Assembly: GCA_001971685.1 (NCBI GenBank) | Contig: CP019326.1 | Location: 2,914,001-2,978,000 of the forward strand | DNA: 64,000 nucleotides | Source of the DNA: Halomonas sp. 1513 | GTDB taxonomy: Bacteria > Pseudomonadota > Gammaproteobacteria > Pseudomonadales > Halomonadaceae | Reading direction: 5' to 3' | Part shown: positions 1 through 8,143 of the stretch, in pieces | How positions within the stretch are numbered: the stretch's first letter is position 1 | Layout of the letters: each line of letters begins with the position of its first letter | The notes under the pieces: generated by a model | Told to the model about the DNA's origin: nothing | What the model saw: the letters and a program-made list of their open reading frames with translations, nothing else | Databases searched by the model: none | Translations under genes and position numbers: made by a program

Positions 1-1764
1 GATCAGGTCATCCAGCGCCAGCAGCGCCAGGCGCTGGCCGGCGTCCCAGCGGTTGAAGCCGTCGGAATCGTGGGTCAGCAGGAAGGCCAGATCTTCCCGC
101 GAGTAGGGGAAGCGCAGCCTGACCGGCGCCGAGAAGCCGCGCAGCAGCGACGGCACCGGGGCTTCGGCGATATCGGTGAACACGAAGTGCTGCTCGTCCT
201 CGCGCAGGTGGACCACCGCGTCCTTGCCGATCACCTCGCCATCCAGGGTCATGCGCAGGTCCTCGCCGGACTTGGTACCGACCAGGCCCAGGCGGACCGG
301 GATGTGCAGCGGCCGCTTGTCGGGCTGGCCCGGCGTGGCCGGGGTACGCTGGCGCAGCGTCAGGTGATACTCGGACTTGGCGTAGTCGTACTCGCCGTGG
401 GCGTCGATCTCCGGGGTGCCGGCCTGGGAGTACCAGCGCATGAACTGGCCGAGGTCGAGCCCCGAGGCCTCGGCCATGCAGTCGACGAAATCCTCGATGG
501 TCACCGCCTGGCCGTCGAAGCGTTCGAAGTAGCGATCACTGCCCTCTCGAAAGGCCTCCCAACCGACGAGATTGCGCAGCATGCGCACCACCTCGGCACC
601 CTTCTCATAGATGGTCAGGGTGTAGAAGTTGGAGATCTCGATATAGTGGTCGGGGCGGATCGGGTGGGCGGTGGGGCCGTCGTCCTCGGCGAACTGGGCG
701 GTGCGGAAGAAGGCCACGTCCTCGATGCGCTTGACCGGCGCCGAGTTGGTGTCGGCCGAGAAGCACTGGTCGCGGAAGACCGTGAAGCCCTCCTTGAGCG
801 AGAGCTGGAACCAGTCGCGGCAGGTCACCCGATTGCCCGACCAGTTGTGGAAGTACTCGTGGGCGACGATACCCTCGACGCGCTGGAAGGCGGCGTCAGT
901 GGCGGTCTGCGGGTGGGTCAGCACCGCTGCCGAGTTGAAGATGTTGAGGCCCTTGTTCTCCATCGCGCCCATGTTGAAGTCGTTGACCGCGACGATCATG
1001 AACAGGTCGAGGTCATACTCGCGGCCGTAGGTCTCCTCGTCCCAGCGCATGGCGCGCTTCAGCGAGGCCATGGCGTGGTCGGTTTTGTCGAGGTTCTCCT
1101 CCTCGACCCAGATCTGCAGCGCCACCTCGCGCCCGCTCACGGTGGTGAAACTGTCCTCGACCTTCTTGAGGTCACCGGCCACCAGCGCGAACAGGTAGCA
1201 GGGCTTGGGGTGCGGGTCTTCCCAGGTCACGAAGTGGCGCCCGCCGGGCAGCTCGCCGCGCTCCACCGGATTGCCGTTGGAGAGCAGCACCGGCTCGCGC
1301 CGGATATCGCCGATCACGGTGGTGGAAAACGTCGCCATCACATCGGGACGGTCGGGGTAATAGGTGATGCGCCGGAAGCCCTCGGCCTCGCACTGGGTGC
1401 AGTACATGCCGTTGGACTGGTAGAGGCCTTCCAGGGCGGTGTTCGCTTCGGGGGCGATCTCCACCTCGGTGTCGAGCAGGAAGCGCTCGGGCACCCGGTG
1501 CACGATCAGCTGGCTGTCGCTAACGCGATACTCGTCGGCGTCGAGGGGCTGGCCGTCGATGGCGATGGCCTTGAGCGTCAGCAGCTCACCGTCGAGTACC
1601 AGCGGCGATTCGGCGGCATCCTCACGCTCAGGATGACGTTCCACATGCAGCCGCGCCTTGACCCGGGTGGCGCCGGGGGCGAGATCGAAGGTCAGTTCGG
1701 TGTGGGTGACCCGGTGAGCGGGCGGCTGGTAGTCATGCAGATACGTCGGCTGGGGTGCTGACAT
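1..1764 (-). CDS. pepN: Aminopeptidase N (M1 zinc metallopeptidase), 3' end outside window
   Basis: Cytosolic zinc aminopeptidase that trims N-terminal residues from peptides. The reading frame stays open from an ATG at 1764 to the window edge (588 codons; the enterobacterial enzyme is about 870, so the C-terminal helical domain is missing here). The M1 exopeptidase signature GAMEN is at residues 266-270 and the zinc motif HEYFHNW begins at His302, followed by GNRVTCRDWFQLSLKEG, which supplies the third zinc ligand (Glu in LKEG). These positions are within a few residues of the E. coli enzyme. The gene is transcribed toward the left edge and is preceded by the DUF454 gene on the same strand, with a hairpin between them. 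Identification is secure; only completeness is unknown. Confidence 0.96.
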   Translation of the reverse strand, partial: MSAPQPTYLHDYQPPAHRVTHTELTFDLAPGATRVKARLHVERHPEREDAAESPLVLDGELLTLKAIAIDGQPLDADEYRVSDSQLIVHRVPERFLLDTEVEIAPEANTALEGLYQSNGMYCTQCEAEGFRRITYYPDRPDVMATFSTTVIGDIRREPVLLSNGNPVERGELPGGRHFVTWEDPHPKPCYLFALVAGDLKKVEDSFTTVSGREVALQIWVEEENLDKTDHAMASLKRAMRWDEETYGREYDLDLFMIVAVNDFNMGAMENKGLNIFNSAAVLTHPQTATDAAFQRVEGIVAHEYFHNWSGNRVTCRDWFQLSLKEGFTVFRDQCFSADTNSAPVKRIEDVAFFRTAQFAEDDGPTAHPIRPDHYIEISNFYTLTIYEKGAEVVRMLRNLVGWEAFREGSDRYFERFDGQAVTIEDFVDCMAEASGLDLGQFMRWYSQAGTPEIDAHGEYDYAKSEYHLTLRQRTPATPGQPDKRPLHIPVRLGLVGTKSGEDLRMTLDGEVIGKDAVVHLREDEQHFVFTDIAEAPVPSLLRGFSAPVRLRFPYSREDLAFLLTHDSDGFNRWDAGQRLALLALDDLI

Positions 1765-1826
1765 CGAGAAACGCTCCTGATCGGAAATTGCCCCCATTGT
1801 ACGGCCCAGCGGTTGTCAGACTCAAA

Positions 1827-1854
1827 GCATCGTCAGACTTCCCGATGACGATGC
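1827..1854 (-). terminator. Hairpin between the DUF454 gene and pepN, possible weak terminator
   Basis: A perfect 9-bp inverted repeat, GCATCGTCA and TGACGATGC, with a 10-nt loop lies 24 nt past the DUF454 stop codon. On the minus strand it is followed by only a short TTTGAG stretch, so it may be a weak terminator or simply an intergenic stem. Confidence 0.4.
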
Positions 1855-1877
1855 GCGAGGGACTTCAGCCGCCCCGC

Positions 1878-2297
1878 CTATGGCGAGAGGTGCCCCGGCG
1901 CCGGGCGGGTCACTATCCACAGCGCCAGCAGGCCGAGGCCGGCGACCAGCGTTAGCTTGATGATCGGGCTGGGCACCGTCAGCAGCAGTACCACGACCGA
2001 GAAAGCCAGCATCACCACGGCAATGCCCTTGGCACGCCGCGGGATCGCCCGCTCACACTCCCAGGCCACCACCGAAGGGCCGAAGCGCGGATGCTCACGG
2101 ATCCACTGGGCAAAACGCGGCGAGCCGCGCGAGGCGGCCCACACCGCCAGCAGCATGAAACAGGTGGTCGGCATCAGCGGCACGAACACGCCAATCACGC
2201 CCAGCGCAAAACTGCACCAGGCAAGCACCATATACAGCGCATTGCGCAGTCGGCGCAGCCCGCCGGCAGAGACGTCCATGGGTGTCGGCAGTGCCAC
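1878..2297 (-). CDS. DUF454 (YbaN-like) inner-membrane protein
   Basis: Small integral membrane protein of about 139 residues; molecular function unknown. The sequence shows the DUF454 pattern: a hydrophobic segment with GVIGVFVPLMPTTCFMLLA, a central soluble loop with the motif FAQWIREHPRFGP, and two more hydrophobic segments near the C-terminus. I placed the start at the GTG at 2297 because GGAGGAGAG precedes it at normal spacing. An upstream in-frame GTG at 2366 lacks a ribosome-binding site, and an ATG at 2279 is a further alternative. YbaN in E. coli neighbours priB/apt-type genes, but no such context exists here. Confidence 0.8.
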   Translation of the reverse strand: MALPTPMDVSAGGLRRLRNALYMVLAWCSFALGVIGVFVPLMPTTCFMLLAVWAASRGSPRFAQWIREHPRFGPSVVAWECERAIPRRAKGIAVVMLAFSVVVLLLTVPSPIIKLTLVAGLGLLALWIVTRPAPGHLSP

Positions 2298-2557
2298 TCG
2301 CTCTCCTCCCGGCCAGTGATCAAGCGCAGTCGTACTGATGTACCCATTGAAGCGTGAACGCAACACTAAGTGAAATGCCTAGCCCTTATCGAGGGCCTAG
2401 CCTGATTCAATGAGCCTCGCCTGGGAAAGTGTAGCGCAATTGATCCAGCATCCACCCTTGCCGTACCGCGAACGGTGCATTCGCCACCGGCCGGCTGTCG
2501 CGGCGCCACCGTCAGCGTAGTCTGGCGGGAGATTCCCTCAACGCCCCGGAGGCTAGG

Positions 2558-3358
2558 ATGCAACCGTCACTGTTTATCTCCCATGGCTCTCCCTCGCTGG
2601 TCATCAGCGACCACCCGGCGCGGGACTTCCTCGTCGCGCTCGGCCAGCGGCTGCCGCGTCCGCGGGGCGCGCTGGTGATCTCGGCCCACTTCGAGACGCC
2701 CGGGGTGACCCTCGGCAGCGCCGCGTCACCGGCCACCCTGCACGACTTCTACGGCTTTCCCGACTTGCTCTACCGGATGCGCTACCCGGCCCCGGGCATG
2801 CCCGACACCGCACGGCAGTTGGCAGACACCCTGCAGGGCCACGGCATCGCAGCCAGCCTCGACCCCGAGCGCCCCCTCGACCACGGCATCTGGTCGCCGC
2901 TGTCGCTGGTCTGGCCCGAGGCCGAGGTGCCACTGCTGCCGGTCAGCGTGCCCATGGCCATGACCGCCCAGCAGCAGCTCGAGGTCGCACGCCGGCTCGG
3001 CGAGTTCGCGGATGCCCACGGGCTGTGGCTGATCGGCTCCGGCGCGGCCACCCACAACCTCGACGACCGCCGGCCGGAGGGCTCGCCGCCGGACGCCTGG
3101 GCGCTAGCCTTCCACGAATGGGTCTGCGAGGTGGCCGAGCGCGGCGACCTGGCGGCCCTCGCCGACTGGCAGCGCCAGGCGCCCAATGCGCGCCATGCCC
3201 ACCCCAGCCCCGAGCACTTCCTGCCGCTGCTGATGGTGGTCGGCGCCATGCAGGGCGAGCCACTGCGCGCGCTGCACCAGAGCTTCAGCTTCGGCAACCT
3301 CAGCATGCTGACCCTGGCCAGTCAGGCACTGGCAGATCAGTGGTCGACTAGCGCCTGA
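2558..3358 (+). CDS. ygiD: DODA-type class III extradiol ring-cleavage dioxygenase (YgiD family)
   Basis: Member of the 4,5-DOPA dioxygenase family, non-haem metal enzymes that open catecholic rings. At 266 residues it has the usual family length. Visible conserved blocks are LFISHGSPS at residues 5-13, ISAHFET near 41-47, LDHGIWSPLSL near 107-117 and GSGAATHNLDD near 164-174; the histidines in these blocks correspond to the metal-binding and catalytic residues of the family. The gene starts from an ATG preceded by CCGGAGG and is transcribed alone, diverging from the DUF454 gene across about 260 bp. In bacteria the physiological substrate is usually unknown, so the activity on DOPA is a family inference. 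Confidence 0.9.
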   Translation: MQPSLFISHGSPSLVISDHPARDFLVALGQRLPRPRGALVISAHFETPGVTLGSAASPATLHDFYGFPDLLYRMRYPAPGMPDTARQLADTLQGHGIAASLDPERPLDHGIWSPLSLVWPEAEVPLLPVSVPMAMTAQQQLEVARRLGEFADAHGLWLIGSGAATHNLDDRRPEGSPPDAWALAFHEWVCEVAERGDLAALADWQRQAPNARHAHPSPEHFLPLLMVVGAMQGEPLRALHQSFSFGNLSMLTLASQALADQWSTSA

Positions 3359-3362
3359 GTGG

Positions 3363-3390
3363 TAAAAAAAAGCTCGCCAGCCGGCGAGCT
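3363..3390 (-). terminator. Rho-independent terminator of the hsp20 gene
   Basis: Arms AGCTCGCC and GGCGAGCT pair around an AGCC loop and are followed on the minus strand by eight T residues. It lies 22 nt past the stop codon of the small heat-shock gene. Confidence 0.85.
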
Positions 3391-3411
3391 CCATGACGTC
3401 ATCAACCGCGC

Positions 3412-3945
3412 TCACTGAATGGGGATTTCACGGCGGGCCACCTTGGCTTGCTCACTGCGTGGCACCCGGACCGTCAACACCCCATTGTCGAAAGAGGCCT
3501 TGATCTCCTCGTCCTTGGCATCCGCGGGCAGGTCCAGCACGCGACGAAACCGGCCGTAGGAGCGCTCGATACGATGGAGCTGGTTGTCTTCGGTGCGGCT
3601 CTCCTGGCGCTTCTCACCTTCGATGACCAGACGCTGGTCGTCCAGGGACAGAGAGATATCCTTCTCCTCCACCCCCGGCACCTCGACGCTGATCACATAC
3701 TCGCTGTCACGCTCGGCAATATCGAGCTGCGGCTGCAGCAGGCCGGGCATGCCACCCAGGCGGCTTCCCAGGGACGGCATGCCGAACTGTCGCATGACGC
3801 CATCCATCCAACGATCCAGCTCCTGGTGCATACCAAGCAAGGGTGTGATTTCACCCCGCCGGGGCTCCACTGCGGAGGGCGCAGCCGGTGCATCGGCGTT
3901 CTCGCTCTTGAACCAGTTCCAGGGAGAGAGTTTCTGCAGATTCAT
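3412..3945 (-). CDS. Small heat-shock protein, Hsp20/alpha-crystallin family
   Basis: ATP-independent holdase chaperone of 177 residues that binds unfolding proteins. The alpha-crystallin domain occupies roughly residues 68-170, beginning at PQLDIAERDSEYVISVEVPG and including KDISLSLDDQRLVIEGEK; the C-terminal I-P-I anchor motif (EIPIQ) that docks subunits in oligomers is present at the very end. The N-terminal part (residues 1-65) is the variable arm. The start is the ATG at 3945 with AGGAGG just upstream. A CTTGAAA element lies about 105 nt upstream of the start and suggests heat-shock sigma control. It is monocistronic, with a strong terminator downstream. Confidence 0.93.
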   Translation of the reverse strand: MNLQKLSPWNWFKSENADAPAAPSAVEPRRGEITPLLGMHQELDRWMDGVMRQFGMPSLGSRLGGMPGLLQPQLDIAERDSEYVISVEVPGVEEKDISLSLDDQRLVIEGEKRQESRTEDNQLHRIERSYGRFRRVLDLPADAKDEEIKASFDNGVLTVRVPRSEQAKVARREIPIQ

Positions 3946-4028
3946 ACGCCACCTCCTGTTCGATCATTCCAACATGTGAAGCAAATCAGAACATTCAGTG
4001 CCGTCGGGTTACCCCTTGGCATGACAAG

Positions 4029-4056
4029 ATTTGATGGCGAACGAGCAGATTTCAAG
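4029..4056 (-). promoter_or_regulatory. Candidate sigma-32 promoter of the hsp20 gene
   Basis: On the minus strand CTTGAAA (4050-4056), the canonical heat-shock -35 element, is followed after about 12 nt by CCATCAAAT (4029-4037), a partial match to the -10 consensus CCCCATNT. It lies between the intron 3' end and the hsp20 start, in the right orientation. The -10 match is imperfect. Confidence 0.35.
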
Positions 4057-4182
4057 ACCACCTAACCCACTACGTGACCTGCATGAGGCTGCATGCATCA
4101 GGCTCGTCGACCGGATGGTATCGGCACCGCCCGAGCCACCTCGGGCGACACTCTGGGGCATGCCAAACAGGCTCGCTACATA

Positions 4183-6110
4183 ATCGGGTAGGGGCCGGGG
4201 TCACCCCCGGCGCCCTCCCACACCACCGGGCATACGGTTCCGTACCACGGCGGTTCACGAAGAACGGCTAAGCCCTCTTACCGTATCAAGTACCGAGATC
4301 AGGCCCAGTTGGTTGAACCACTTCCGTGGCAGGGCCTGATTCATGTGCGAGGCCCCGGCGTTCCACCACGGGCCTCGACCGTTCCCCGCCGATTTCCAGG
4401 CGCGCTGGTCGTCCAGCCCCAGCGCCAGGAGCTTCCGGCGTCGAGTCTGCGGCCGCTTCCACTGCCGCCAGATCACGCAGCGCAGTCGGCGGCGTATCCA
4501 ACCATCCAGCGCTTCCAACGGGCGTTTAACATCGACGAGACTGAAGTAGCTGGCCCAGCCTCGCAGGACTGGCACCAGCTCTTCGACGACGCGTCGGATA
4601 TTGCGCCCCTTGCCACGCTTGAGTACCTCACGGACACGCTGCATCAGGCGCTGCAGGCTGGCCTTGGCCAGCGTCAGCTTCGGCAGTTTGTGTCGGGTCA
4701 GCGTGTAGCCCAGGTACCCGCGGTGCCACGGGCGGTCCACCGCACTCTTGGCGTGATTGACCGTGAGCCTGAGTGAGCTCTCGAGAAAATCACTCAGGCT
4801 AGCCATAACGCGCTCACCCGCTCGACGACTCCTGACGTATACCTGCAGGTCGTCGGCGTAGCGGCAGAAGCGGTGACCGCGGCGTTCCAGCTCCTTGTCC
4901 ACGTCATCCAGCAGGATATTGGCCAGCAGCGGACTCAGCGGTCCGCCCTGCGGCGTTCCCTGTTGGCGTGGCGCGGGCAGGCCGTCCTGAAACATCCCGG
5001 CTTCCAGATAGCGACGAATCAGGCGCCGTACCCGCTTGTCGCGGATGCGGCGCGCGACCCGGGCCATCAGCAGGTCGTGGTTCACCCGGTCAAAGAAGGC
5101 TTTCAGGTCAAGATCGACCACCCAGCGGTGGCCGGCAGTGACATGGGCCTTCATCGCCGAGACGGCCTGCTGGGCACTGCGCCCTGGCCTGTAGCCGTAG
5201 CTCGATGCCGAGAATGTCGGATCGAAGATCGGCGTCAGTACCTGAAGCAGCGCCTGCTGGATCAGCCGGTCGGTCACCGTGGGGATGCCGAGCTGCCGTG
5301 TCCCGCCCTTGGGCTTGGGAATCTTGACGGCCCGGACCGGGCTGGGATGATACTCACCGGCCAGCAGCCGCTCGCGCAGCGTCGGCCAGTACTGTTTCAG
5401 GTGATCGGCCAGCTGATCCACCGTCATGCCGTCGGCACCCGGTGCGCCTTGGTTGGCGACCACCTTCCGGTAAGCCCGCGCCATGTTGGCCTTCGCTACC
5501 ACGGCCTCCATGAGCGGGGCGGGCTCCGCTTTCGTCCACGATGACGACGCCGGGACCGTCTCGACGCCCACCGGCCGGGACTCAGAGTTCCGCCCCTGCC
5601 CCTCTGGGTGGGTGACGGTATCAGCGTCAGTGTCTGTCTTCATGATCGATCCTCGAGACGTCATCGCCTACTCGCGGTTCTTCATGTTCGGCCCTTGGTG
5701 CCGGGGTGAATCGGCACTTACTATGACCTCTGCTGACGTCTGGTGACCCATCCCGCCGCCTCTCGACGCCGGTAGCACCGTGGCAGACCACCAGACCTCC
5801 CAGGGTAAGACGCGCGACCTTCCTCCCACCTACCCGCCGCATTTACTACCGCACCTTCTGGATAGCTATCGGGTTTCGAGGATCTTAGCCCTCTCGCCCA
5901 GATGCGGGAGCCTCATATACGGTTCCTGTTCGTCGGGCCAGGAGTTTGCCTTCAGCTTCCTTCAGATTCCGCCTCGCGACGGACACCCTTGCTGTTCAGC
6001 TAACGGTTCCCGCTATCAGGGTCCGTAGGGGACTCTCACCCCCGAGTCATCCCGAGGCACCACCCTCGGAAACAGCGCCCGTCAGGCGCTGCGCGCCATG
6101 CCTGGCGCAC
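4183..6110 (-). mobile_element. Group IIC intron (retroelement ribozyme with encoded maturase)
   Basis: Self-splicing retrotransposon of about 1.93 kb. The 5' end begins GTGCGCC at 6110, and the roughly 440-nt leader contains blocks characteristic of the group IIC ribozyme fold, including AAGGGTGTCCGT, GGAATCTGAAGGAAGC and GGCAAAC, as in the Oceanobacillus iheyensis intron. The maturase frame fills domain IV. Domain V lies at about 4221-4256 (starts GAACCGCCGT, ends CGGTGGTG, giving a CGC catalytic triad), and domain VI follows at about 4184-4219, ending CCCGAT; the exact 3' boundary could shift a few nt. The element begins immediately after the T-tract of the acyl-CoA dehydrogenase terminator, the classic group IIC target. 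All parts appear intact, so it could be active. Confidence 0.9.
4255..5643 (-). CDS. ltrA: Group II intron reverse transcriptase/maturase
   Basis: Intron-encoded protein of 462 residues that assists splicing and performs target-primed reverse transcription. Reverse-transcriptase blocks are in order: GTRQLGIPTVTDRLIQQAL near 114-132, YGYRPGRSAQQAV near 149-161, VVDLDLKAFFDRVNHDLL near 175-192, TPQGGPLSPLLANI near 230-243 and the active-site YADD at 262-265. A maturase (X) domain follows with RGWASYF near 360. No HNH endonuclease domain is seen after it, as expected for group IIC proteins. I chose the ATG at 5643 because GAGG sits 7 nt upstream; an ATG at 5664 has no such site. The stop codon overlaps the start of ribozyme domain V. 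Confidence 0.93.
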   Translation of the reverse strand: MKTDTDADTVTHPEGQGRNSESRPVGVETVPASSSWTKAEPAPLMEAVVAKANMARAYRKVVANQGAPGADGMTVDQLADHLKQYWPTLRERLLAGEYHPSPVRAVKIPKPKGGTRQLGIPTVTDRLIQQALLQVLTPIFDPTFSASSYGYRPGRSAQQAVSAMKAHVTAGHRWVVDLDLKAFFDRVNHDLLMARVARRIRDKRVRRLIRRYLEAGMFQDGLPAPRQQGTPQGGPLSPLLANILLDDVDKELERRGHRFCRYADDLQVYVRSRRAGERVMASLSDFLESSLRLTVNHAKSAVDRPWHRGYLGYTLTRHKLPKLTLAKASLQRLMQRVREVLKRGKGRNIRRVVEELVPVLRGWASYFSLVDVKRPLEALDGWIRRRLRCVIWRQWKRPQTRRRKLLALGLDDQRAWKSAGNGRGPWWNAGASHMNQALPRKWFNQLGLISVLDTVRGLSRSS

Positions 6111-6111
6111 G

Positions 6112-6139
6112 AAAAAAAGGCGGCCCAAGCGGGCCGCCT
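6112..6139 (-). terminator. Rho-independent terminator of the acyl-CoA dehydrogenase gene; intron landing site
   Basis: Arms AGGCGGCCC and GGGCCGCCT around a 4-nt loop are followed on the minus strand by TTTTTTTC, after which the intron begins at once. The hairpin lies about 50 nt past the dehydrogenase stop and is the structure recognised by group IIC introns. Confidence 0.92.
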
Positions 6140-6189
6140 CAAGCGGTTCAGTCAGAGCGCCTGACCGAGAGAGACAATCGCGTAGCCGG

Positions 6190-7995
6190 TTAGATCTCGA
6201 AGCCCAGGCCGAAGTCGTAGGCGGAGATCGCCATCAGCGAGCCGCCGCCGGCCTGCACCATGGCGGCATGGGCGCGGGTGCGCGGCAGCAACCGCTGGTA
6301 GTAGAAACGTGCGGTATCGAGCTTGGCCTGGTAGAAAGCATGCTCGTCACCCTCCAGCGCGGCGCTGGCCTGCTTGGCGGCGCGGGCGAACAGGTAGGCG
6401 AGGGTCACGTAGCCCGAGTACATCAGGTAGTCGACGCTGGCGGCACCGACTTCCTCGCGGTCCTGCATCGCCTTCATGCCCACGCCCATGGTCAGCTCGC
6501 CCCATTCGGCGTTGAGCTTGGCCAGCGGCTTGATGAATTCGGCCAGCGCCGGGTTATCGGCTTCGGCCTGGCAGAACTTGTGAATCTCCTTGGTGAAGGC
6601 CTTGAGCGTCTCGCCCTGGCTCATCAGCACCTTGCGGCCCAGCAGGTCGAGGGCCTGGATACCGGTAGTACCCTCGTAGAGGCGGGTGATACGCGCATCG
6701 CGCACCAGCTGCTCCATGCCCCACTCCTGGATGAAGCCGTGGCCGCCGAACACCTGCACGCCCTCGTTGGTGGCTTCGAAGCCGACCTCGGTGAGGAACG
6801 CCTTGACGATCGGCGTCAGCAGGCCCAGCAGGGTCTCGGCGCGCTCGCGTTCGGCGGCGTCCTGGCCGTGCTCGACCACGTCGACCATCTGCGCGGTGTA
6901 CAGCACCAGCATCCGGCCGCCTTCGGCGAAGGCCTTCTGGGTCAGCAGCATGCGCCGCACGTCGGGGTGGACGATGATCGGGTCGGCGGCCTTCTCCGGC
7001 GCCTTGGCGCCGGACAGCGCGCGCATCTGCAGGCGATCGCGGGCATAGGCGAGCGAGTTCTGGAAGCTCGCCTCGGTAAGGCCCAGCCCTTGGATGCCGA
7101 CCCCGATACGCGCCACGTTCATCATCGTGAACATGCAGGCCAGGCCCTTGTTGGGCGCGCCGACCAGATAACCCTTGGCGGCGTCGAAGTTCATCACGCA
7201 GGTGGCGTTGCCGTGGATGCCCATCTTGTGCTCCAGCGAGCCGCACACCACGCCGTTACGCTCACCGGGTTCACCCGCCTGGTTGGGTAGATACTTCGGT
7301 ACCACGAACAGCGAGATGCCCTTGGAGCCCTCCGGCGCATCAGGCAGCTTGGCCAGCACAAGGTGAACGATGTTCTCGGCCAGGTCGTGCTCGCCGGCGG
7401 AGATGAAGATCTTGGTGCCGGTGATCTCATAGCCGCCGTCATCGGTGGGCACCGCGCGGGTCTTGATCAGCCCCAGGTCGGTGCCGCAGTGCGGCTCGGT
7501 GAGGCACATGGTGCCGGTCCACACGCCCTCGACCAGCTTGGTCAGGTAGGTGGCCTTCTGCGCATCGCTGCCGTGGTGGCGCAGCGCATCGGCGGCGCCG
7601 TGGGAGAGCCCCGGGTACATGCCCCAGGCCAGGTTGGTGGCGCAGATCATCTCCGACAGCACCATGCCCAGCGAATGCGGCAGGCCCTGGCCGCCGAACT
7701 CGGGCTCGGCGGAGAGGCTCGGCCAACCGCCTTCAACGTACTGCTGGTAGGCCTGCTTGAAGCCCTTGGGCGCCTTGACGTCGCCGCCCTCCAGCAGGCA
7801 GCCCTCGCGGTCGCCGCTCTGGTTGAGCGGCAGCAGCACCTCGCGGGAGAAGCGCGCGCCCTCCTCGAGGATTGCCGCGACCACGTCCGGCGAGGCGTCG
7901 TCGCCTCCCGGCAGCGCAGCGTAGTGGCTGGGGAAGTCGAACATCTCGTCCATCACGAAGCGCAGGTCGCGCAGCGGGGCCTGATAGTCGGGCAT
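6190..7995 (-). CDS. Acyl-CoA dehydrogenase with extended C-terminus (DmdC/FadE5-like)
   Basis: FAD enzyme that introduces the alpha-beta double bond into acyl-CoA in beta-oxidation. At 601 residues it is longer than the classic 380-residue type and matches the subgroup with an extra C-terminal helical domain. Recognisable blocks are TMCLTEPHCGTDLGLIKTRA near residues 157-176, GYEITGTKIFISAGEHD near 183-199, EHKMGIHGNATCVMNFD near 257-273 and FGGHGFIQEWGMEQLVRDARITRLYEGTTGIQALDL near 424-459 (catalytic-base and FAD regions). The ATG at 7995 has GAGGAG upstream. Two PsrA-like palindromes precede it. Annotation pipelines often call this subgroup methylmercaptopropionyl-CoA dehydrogenase; the real substrate cannot be read from sequence. 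Confidence 0.9.
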   Translation of the reverse strand: MPDYQAPLRDLRFVMDEMFDFPSHYAALPGGDDASPDVVAAILEEGARFSREVLLPLNQSGDREGCLLEGGDVKAPKGFKQAYQQYVEGGWPSLSAEPEFGGQGLPHSLGMVLSEMICATNLAWGMYPGLSHGAADALRHHGSDAQKATYLTKLVEGVWTGTMCLTEPHCGTDLGLIKTRAVPTDDGGYEITGTKIFISAGEHDLAENIVHLVLAKLPDAPEGSKGISLFVVPKYLPNQAGEPGERNGVVCGSLEHKMGIHGNATCVMNFDAAKGYLVGAPNKGLACMFTMMNVARIGVGIQGLGLTEASFQNSLAYARDRLQMRALSGAKAPEKAADPIIVHPDVRRMLLTQKAFAEGGRMLVLYTAQMVDVVEHGQDAAERERAETLLGLLTPIVKAFLTEVGFEATNEGVQVFGGHGFIQEWGMEQLVRDARITRLYEGTTGIQALDLLGRKVLMSQGETLKAFTKEIHKFCQAEADNPALAEFIKPLAKLNAEWGELTMGVGMKAMQDREEVGAASVDYLMYSGYVTLAYLFARAAKQASAALEGDEHAFYQAKLDTARFYYQRLLPRTRAHAAMVQAGGGSLMAISAYDFGLGFEI

Positions 7996-8038
7996 CTTGC
8001 AATCTCCTCACGTCGGGCGCAGAAAGCACCGGCGGCGC

Positions 8039-8058
8039 TTTCAAACATGTGTTTGAAA
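8039..8058 (-). promoter_or_regulatory. PsrA-type operator (perfect palindrome) upstream of acyl-CoA dehydrogenase
   Basis: TTTCAAAC-ATGT-GTTTGAAA is a perfect 8+8 inverted repeat and fits the published PsrA recognition pattern (G/C)AAAC-N4-GTTT(G/C). PsrA is a TetR-family repressor of beta-oxidation genes released by long-chain acyl ligands. It lies 44 nt upstream of the dehydrogenase start. No psrA gene is in the window. Confidence 0.65.
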
Positions 8059-8080
8059 TTAGCGCCCGAGGCAGCCGGAG

Positions 8081-8096
8081 TCAAGCGTTCGTTTGA
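8081..8096 (-). promoter_or_regulatory. Second PsrA-like operator upstream of acyl-CoA dehydrogenase
   Basis: TCAAGC-GTTC-GTTTGA matches the same half-site pattern as the neighbouring palindrome with one mismatch between arms. The centres of the two sites are 40 nt apart, roughly four helical turns. Confidence 0.5.
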
Positions 8097-8104
8097 TGAT
8101 TGAC

Positions 8105-8122
8105 CTACCACCTTGGTGGTAG
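8105..8122 (-). terminator. Perfect hairpin after the tetR gene
   Basis: CTACCACC and GGTGGTAG form a perfect 8-bp stem with a 2-nt loop 22 nt beyond the tetR stop codon. There is no T-run, so termination is uncertain; it may instead be a regulatory palindrome of the dehydrogenase promoter. Confidence 0.35.
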
Positions 8123-8143
8123 CCGGGACTCGCCCTGGCGGGG

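Noticed and set aside
70..1761. Long open frame on the plus strand over pepN
   Set aside because: It is antisense to a frame bearing unambiguous M1 peptidase motifs; the plus-strand translation is low-complexity and typical of high-GC shadows.
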